DNA from: an uncultured Planctomycetaceae bacterium
GTDB lineage: Bacteria > Planctomycetota > Planctomycetia > Planctomycetales > Planctomycetaceae
NCBI GenBank assembly: GCA_903921605.1
Contig: CAIXQV010000112.1
Span: forward strand, 1 to 10,089
Direction: 5' to 3'
Length of the DNA: 10,089 bases
Position 1 is the stretch's first letter. Every line of letters begins with the position of its first letter. The notes beneath the pieces are model-generated. The model was not told the origin of the DNA and made no database searches. It saw only the letters and a program-made list of their open reading frames with translations. The position numbers and the translations under genes are program-made. Shown here one piece after another: positions 6,317-10,089 of this stretch.

Positions 6317-8125
6317 ATGAGCCTGAATCACGCCGAGCGAGTTGCCGAGTTTCTGCCGAAAATTGAAGCGTCAGACCCCAGCAGCAGCCATGCCGGAACC
6401 ACTCCGGGAAGCTTTGCCCGAGCTCCAAGAATTGCTCCAGGACGCAAAGGTGCGCTGACGTTTTCGTCACCCGATACTCCGGGAATGCCTCAGCCTTCTG
6501 AGAAGACGGCCTGGGACTTTATGCCGTCGGATTGGACGATCAAGCCGGGCTTTGAGAACAATTACGAACAGGCCGCTGCCTGGCAGACGCCCGCTGGATT
6601 TGAGCCGAGCACTCAGCTGGAGTTTGCTCGTCTTGGTAACATCACCCCTGAGATGCATCGCGTCGCGGAAGCCGAACAGCATCTGACGGCCGAACAGATT
6701 CGTGATGAAGTCGCCGCTGGCCGCATGGTGATCCCGGCCAACAAGCAGCATTTGAAATATCAACTGGAGCCAATGTGCATCGGTCGCGCGTCACGCACCA
6801 AGATCAATGCCAACATGGGGGCCTCACCAGTTTCTTCAGGAACCGACGAAGAAGTTGAAAAACTTCGCTGGGCCGAACGTTGGGGTGCGGACACCGTGAT
6901 GGATCTCTCCACAGGAGGAGATCTCGATGCGTGTCGCGATGCCATCATTCGCAACAGCACCGTGCCGATCGGAACAGTACCGATTTATTCGATGATTATC
7001 GGTCGTCGCATCGAGTCTCTGAGTATTGAACATGTCCTGGAGTCGCTGGAACATCAGGCTCAGCAAGGCGTCGATTATTTCACGATTCATGCCGGAGTGT
7101 TGAGCGAGCATCTGAACTACGTTCGCGACCGACTGATTGGCATCGTGAGCCGTGGTGGTTCGTTGCTGGCCAAGTGGATGATTCATCATCGCCAGCAGAA
7201 TCTGATGTATACCAACTGGGAAGCGATCTGTGACGTTCTGCGTCGCCACGACGTAACCTTCAGCATCGGAGATGGACTGCGTCCCGGTGGCTTGGCCGAT
7301 GCAACCGATATCGCTCAGTTGTCTGAACTGTCAACTTTGGGCGAACTCACCGAACGAGCCTGGCGCAAAGGTGTGCAGGTGATGATCGAAGGTCCGGGGC
7401 ACGTGCCGCTGGACCAGATCGAGTTCAACATGAAACTCCAGCGAACATTGTGTCACGGGGCTCCGTTCTACGTACTCGGTCCGCTCGTGACGGATATGTT
7501 CCCGGGTTATGACCATATCACCAGCTGCATTGGTGCGACCAACGCGGCTTGGCACGGTGCCAGTATGCTGTGCTATGTCACACCGAAAGAACATCTGGGG
7601 CTTCCCAAGAAGGATGACGTAAAGCAGGGTTGCGTGGCGTATAAGATTGCGGCTCATGCGGCGGACGTTGCTCTGGGAATTCCTGGAACTCGCGATCGCG
7701 ACGATGAACTCACAAGGGCTCGCGCGGCGTTGAACTGGCCGAAGCACTTTGAACTGAGCTTCGACCCGGATACGGCTCGCGCCTATCACGACGAAGATCT
7801 GGACGTTGATACCGATTTCTGTGCCATGTGCGGCCACGACTGGTGCAGTGTTCGCATCAGCAAGGAGATTCAGGAATTCGCCAGCGGCAAGGCTGATGCG
7901 TTTCAATGGGACAAGGCCAAGGTCACAGAGGCTCTGACACCTGAGCAGCGCGAGATCCTTGAAAAACGCGGCGTATTGTCGCCGGCCGAGATTCATCGTC
8001 TGGCCAGTAAAACTCGCCGCACCATGGGCGCTGAAGGTGCGAAGGCTGATTGTCACAGTGATATTGCGGAAGCCGAGACTGCCCGCACAATTCAATTGGT
8101 GCAACTGGGTACTTCGACACCGTAA
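6317..8125 (+). CDS. thiC: Phosphomethylpyrimidine synthase (radical SAM), thiamine biosynthesis
   Basis: 602 residues. ThiC converts 5-aminoimidazole ribotide (AIR, from purine synthesis) to 4-amino-5-hydroxymethyl-2-methylpyrimidine phosphate, the pyrimidine half of thiamine. It uses SAM and a [4Fe-4S] cluster in the cytosol. Conserved blocks run in order: NANMGASP (164-171), MDLSTGGD (195-202), PIGTVPIY (217-224), DYFTIHAGV (253-261), SRGGS (278-282), DGLRPG (319-324), EGPGHVPL (358-365), GYDHIT (397-402), [14 protein letters not shown] (417-430). The C-terminal cluster motif is CAMCGHDWC, with cysteines 502, 505 and 510 in the CX2CX4C spacing. The N-terminal about 65 residues are Pro/Ser-rich, and about 85 residues follow the cluster motif. 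TDMFPGYDH replaces the more usual TDIAPGYDH, and [11 protein letters not shown] differs from the common block. ATG 6317 follows GGGA (6307-6310) by 6 bases. Identification is certain. Confidence 0.97.
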   Translation: MSLNHAERVAEFLPKIEASDPSSSHAGTTPGSFARAPRIAPGRKGALTFSSPDTPGMPQPSEKTAWDFMPSDWTIKPGFENNYEQAAAWQTPAGFEPSTQLEFARLGNITPEMHRVAEAEQHLTAEQIRDEVAAGRMVIPANKQHLKYQLEPMCIGRASRTKINANMGASPVSSGTDEEVEKLRWAERWGADTVMDLSTGGDLDACRDAIIRNSTVPIGTVPIYSMIIGRRIESLSIEHVLESLEHQAQQGVDYFTIHAGVLSEHLNYVRDRLIGIVSRGGSLLAKWMIHHRQQNLMYTNWEAICDVLRRHDVTFSIGDGLRPGGLADATDIAQLSELSTLGELTERAWRKGVQVMIEGPGHVPLDQIEFNMKLQRTLCHGAPFYVLGPLVTDMFPGYDHITSCIGATNAAWHGASMLCYVTPKEHLGLPKKDDVKQGCVAYKIAAHAADVALGIPGTRDRDDELTRARAALNWPKHFELSFDPDTARAYHDEDLDVDTDFCAMCGHDWCSVRISKEIQEFASGKADAFQWDKAKVTEALTPEQREILEKRGVLSPAEIHRLASKTRRTMGAEGAKADCHSDIAEAETARTIQLVQLGTSTP

Positions 8126-8180
8126 CATAAACCTTGGATCTGCTAGCTCTTGCGTGATGGTTGGTTTAGAGGGCAGTTTC

Positions 8181-8366
8181 TTTACCACGGAGATCACAGG
8201 GAGCACAGAGGAAACGCAAGAGTGGCTATCGGTGGGCTCGTTTTGAACGCAGGGTAACGCAGAGGGAAACACCAGTTGTTTCTGACTTCCCCCCCGCGTT
8301 ACTCTGCGACCTCTGCGTTCAAAACTCTGTGTTTCCTCTGTGCTCCCTGTGACCTCTGTGGTTAAA
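8181..8366. repeat. MITE-like element with nested long inverted repeats and 9-base internal units
   Basis: The arms match over three blocks in the same order. A 22-base perfect block is at 8194-8215 and 8331-8352. A 12-base perfect block is at 8241-8252 (TTTTGAACGCAG) and 8313-8324. A 7-base perfect block is at 8254-8260 (GTAACGC) and 8296-8302. The outer ends (TTTACCACGGAGA and, inverted, TTTAACCACAGAGG) also match imperfectly. Read inward from the right end, the arm is a run of 9-base variants: CACAGAGGT, CACAGGGAG, CACAGAGGA. It then switches to CGCAGAGGT, CGCAGAGTA. There is no open reading frame inside. It lies 55 bases after thiC and 45 before the Nudix start, so RNA across it would form a long hairpin. 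It looks like a non-autonomous palindromic repeat; copies elsewhere are not visible here. Confidence 0.85.
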
Positions 8367-8411
8367 CCTGCGATTCTTTACTCAGCGTTAGTACGCAATC
8401 CGAAAACAGAC

Positions 8412-8981
8412 ATGGCAAAACGTAAAGCAAAATCGGCCAGCCGAACGCCTCCTGGTAAACCCATTCGCAAGGCCTGGAAGTTTTGCCCTCGCTGTGGCGT
8501 CACCGCGACAAAGACCGGACGCAATCCGTTCTCCTGTCCGGCCTGCGGCTTCACTCACTACTTCGCACCGGTTTCGGCTGTGGGAGCCATTGCGACTGAT
8601 CCTGAGGGACAGGTGCTGTTACTTGTGCGAGCCAAGGATCCAGGCAAAGGAATGTATGGACTGCCTGGCGGATTTGTGGATGCCGGCGAAACCGTGGAAC
8701 AAGCGTTGCGGCGAGAAGTTCTGGAAGAGGTTCAGCTCAGCGTGACTTCTTACCGTTACCTTGTGTCGTATCCCAACGAATACAACTTCAACGGCTTTGT
8801 GCTGCCAGTCACGGATATGTTTTTTGTGATCGAGGTCGAGTCCTTTGACAGTATCTCATTGTTGGACGGCGAAATCGATGCGTGGCACTTTTGCCATCCG
8901 ACTCGTCGAGAACTCAACCGCATGGCCTTCGAATCTAATCGCAAAGCCCTTGAGTTCTTCCTTGCGAGCGTAGAACGGTAA
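8412..8981 (+). CDS. Nudix hydrolase with N-terminal zinc ribbon
   Basis: 189 residues, with a Lys/Arg-rich start (residues 2-20). A four-cysteine zinc ribbon CPRC (25-28) and CPAC (42-45) is followed by GFTHYFAPVSAVGAI, which leads into the Nudix fold. The Nudix box spans about 87-109: GFVDAGE (G, five residues, E), then RE at 101-102 and EE at 105-106. These are the metal-binding acidic residues. The consensus glycine near its end is Gln108. Such enzymes split nucleoside diphosphates linked to another group, using Mg or Mn. The ribbon-Nudix order recalls NudC-type NADH pyrophosphatases and ADP-ribose or ADP-sugar hydrolases, but the protein is shorter than NudC and lacks its second N-terminal domain. 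Substrate is therefore open. ATG 8412 is preferred. The frame is also open upstream from a GTG at 8340 inside the repeat element, but those codons are repeat sequence. No clear Shine-Dalgarno is seen. Confidence 0.87.
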   Translation: MAKRKAKSASRTPPGKPIRKAWKFCPRCGVTATKTGRNPFSCPACGFTHYFAPVSAVGAIATDPEGQVLLLVRAKDPGKGMYGLPGGFVDAGETVEQALRREVLEEVQLSVTSYRYLVSYPNEYNFNGFVLPVTDMFFVIEVESFDSISLLDGEIDAWHFCHPTRRELNRMAFESNRKALEFFLASVER

Positions 8982-9042
8982 GTACTGGCAACGCAGTTTT
9001 CTTGTTGCCATTTCCGAGGGGTACTTGAATCGTTTAACGGCT

Positions 9043-9159
9043 AGCCTGTTGATTTAGTCGCTTCATCAGCTGCAGGGCGTTAGCCCCCGGTTGTTTTTCT
9101 TGTGGTTCAGCGGCGAAAACCGGACGCTAACACGTTGCGGCTGATTAATTCAACAGGCT
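9043..9159. repeat. Second MITE/REP-like element with three nested inverted repeats
   Basis: There are three concentric arms. The outer is AGCCTGTTGA (9043-9052) against TCAACAGGCT (9150-9159), 10/10. The middle is ATCAGCTGCA (9065-9074) against TGCGGCTGAT (9136-9145), 9 pairs plus one G-T. The inner is GTTAGCCCCCGGTT (9079-9092) against AACCGGACGCTAAC (9118-9131), 12/14. The 25-base centre is T-rich, then GC-rich. It holds no reading frame. The sequence is unrelated to the element at 8181-8366. I recall GTTAGCCCCCGGTT-type palindromes as common between planctomycete genes. Confidence 0.8.
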
Positions 9160-9216
9160 GCAAGCCGAAGGCGATTGTGTGAGCCATGGCAGCGGTTCAT
9201 CTCGAACTGGCCAATG

Positions 9217-9247
9217 AATAAACGAGGGGTGTTGCCCCTCGTTTATT
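9217..9247. terminator. Bidirectional intrinsic terminator between the Nudix gene and leuB
   Basis: AATAAACGAGGGG (9217-9229), loop TGTTG, CCCCTCGTTTATT (9235-9247): a perfect 13-bp stem. The GC-rich core is flanked by an A-rich and a T-rich arm, so RNA from either strand ends its stem in a U-rich stretch. It sits 45 bases after the leuB stop on the minus strand and serves the convergent Nudix transcript as well. Confidence 0.88.
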
Positions 9248-9291
9248 TGCAGTCAAAAGACACTGACGACCAGTAGAAATGGATTGCCGTC

Positions 9292-10089
<798 letters not shown>

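Noticed and set aside
7331..8272. 313-codon open frame on the minus strand opposite thiC
   Set aside because: Shadow of a certain gene; the translation is not protein-family-like and it runs into the repeat element.
8181..8366. CRISPR array, suggested by short repeated units
   Set aside because: The units are 9 bases, contiguous and imperfect, with no unique spacers and no cas genes; the structure is an inverted repeat.
8340..8411. N-terminal extension of the Nudix protein from a GTG at 8340
   Set aside because: These codons come from the repeat arm, and the basic MAKRKAK start at 8412 fits better.

Overview
The window looks like a chromosomal stretch from a planctomycete, roughly 55% GC. 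The evidence is protein style (the PfkB kinase opening [19 protein letters not shown], a conserved unnamed SAM-methyltransferase-like protein, the MFS and C39-like proteins), frequent genes without a Shine-Dalgarno sequence, and long GC-rich palindromic intergenic repeats of a kind I associate with Planctomycetota. The phylum call is inference; the genus cannot be named.

Layout. A 5'-partial kbl (glycine C-acetyltransferase) runs off the left edge on the minus strand. Divergent from it, on the plus strand, are a SAM-methyltransferase-like gene (367-1266) and, after a 249-base gap in which I see no clear element, a LID-less adenylate-kinase-family gene (1516-2154). Convergent with that are three minus-strand genes read right to left: a PfkB-family adenosine/sugar kinase (6017-5031), an MFS transporter (about 4642-3059) and a stand-alone C39-like cysteine peptidase (2944-2222). 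From a divergent intergenic region (6018-6316) thiC runs plus-strand to 8125, followed by a Nudix hydrolase with a zinc ribbon (8412-8981). The right edge holds the 3' three-quarters of leuB on the minus strand, separated from the Nudix gene by a strong bidirectional terminator.

Most genes are metabolic: threonine/glycine breakdown (kbl), nucleotide handling (adenylate-kinase-like and PfkB kinases, Nudix), thiamine synthesis (thiC) and leucine synthesis (leuB). They do not form one pathway. The MFS and C39-like genes are the only pair suggesting a linked, uncharacterised function.

The most notable content is intergenic. Two unrelated elements with nested inverted repeats bracket the Nudix gene: 8181-8366, built partly from 9-base units, and 9043-9159. 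A cluster of consecutive hairpins lies 3' of the PfkB gene (4938-5017), with a further 9-bp perfect hairpin at 4727-4747. The thiC leader carries an 8-bp inverted repeat but no recognisable TPP riboswitch. I found no tRNA, rRNA, CRISPR array, transposase, phage gene or defence system. This is mostly an ordinary housekeeping region decorated with repeats.
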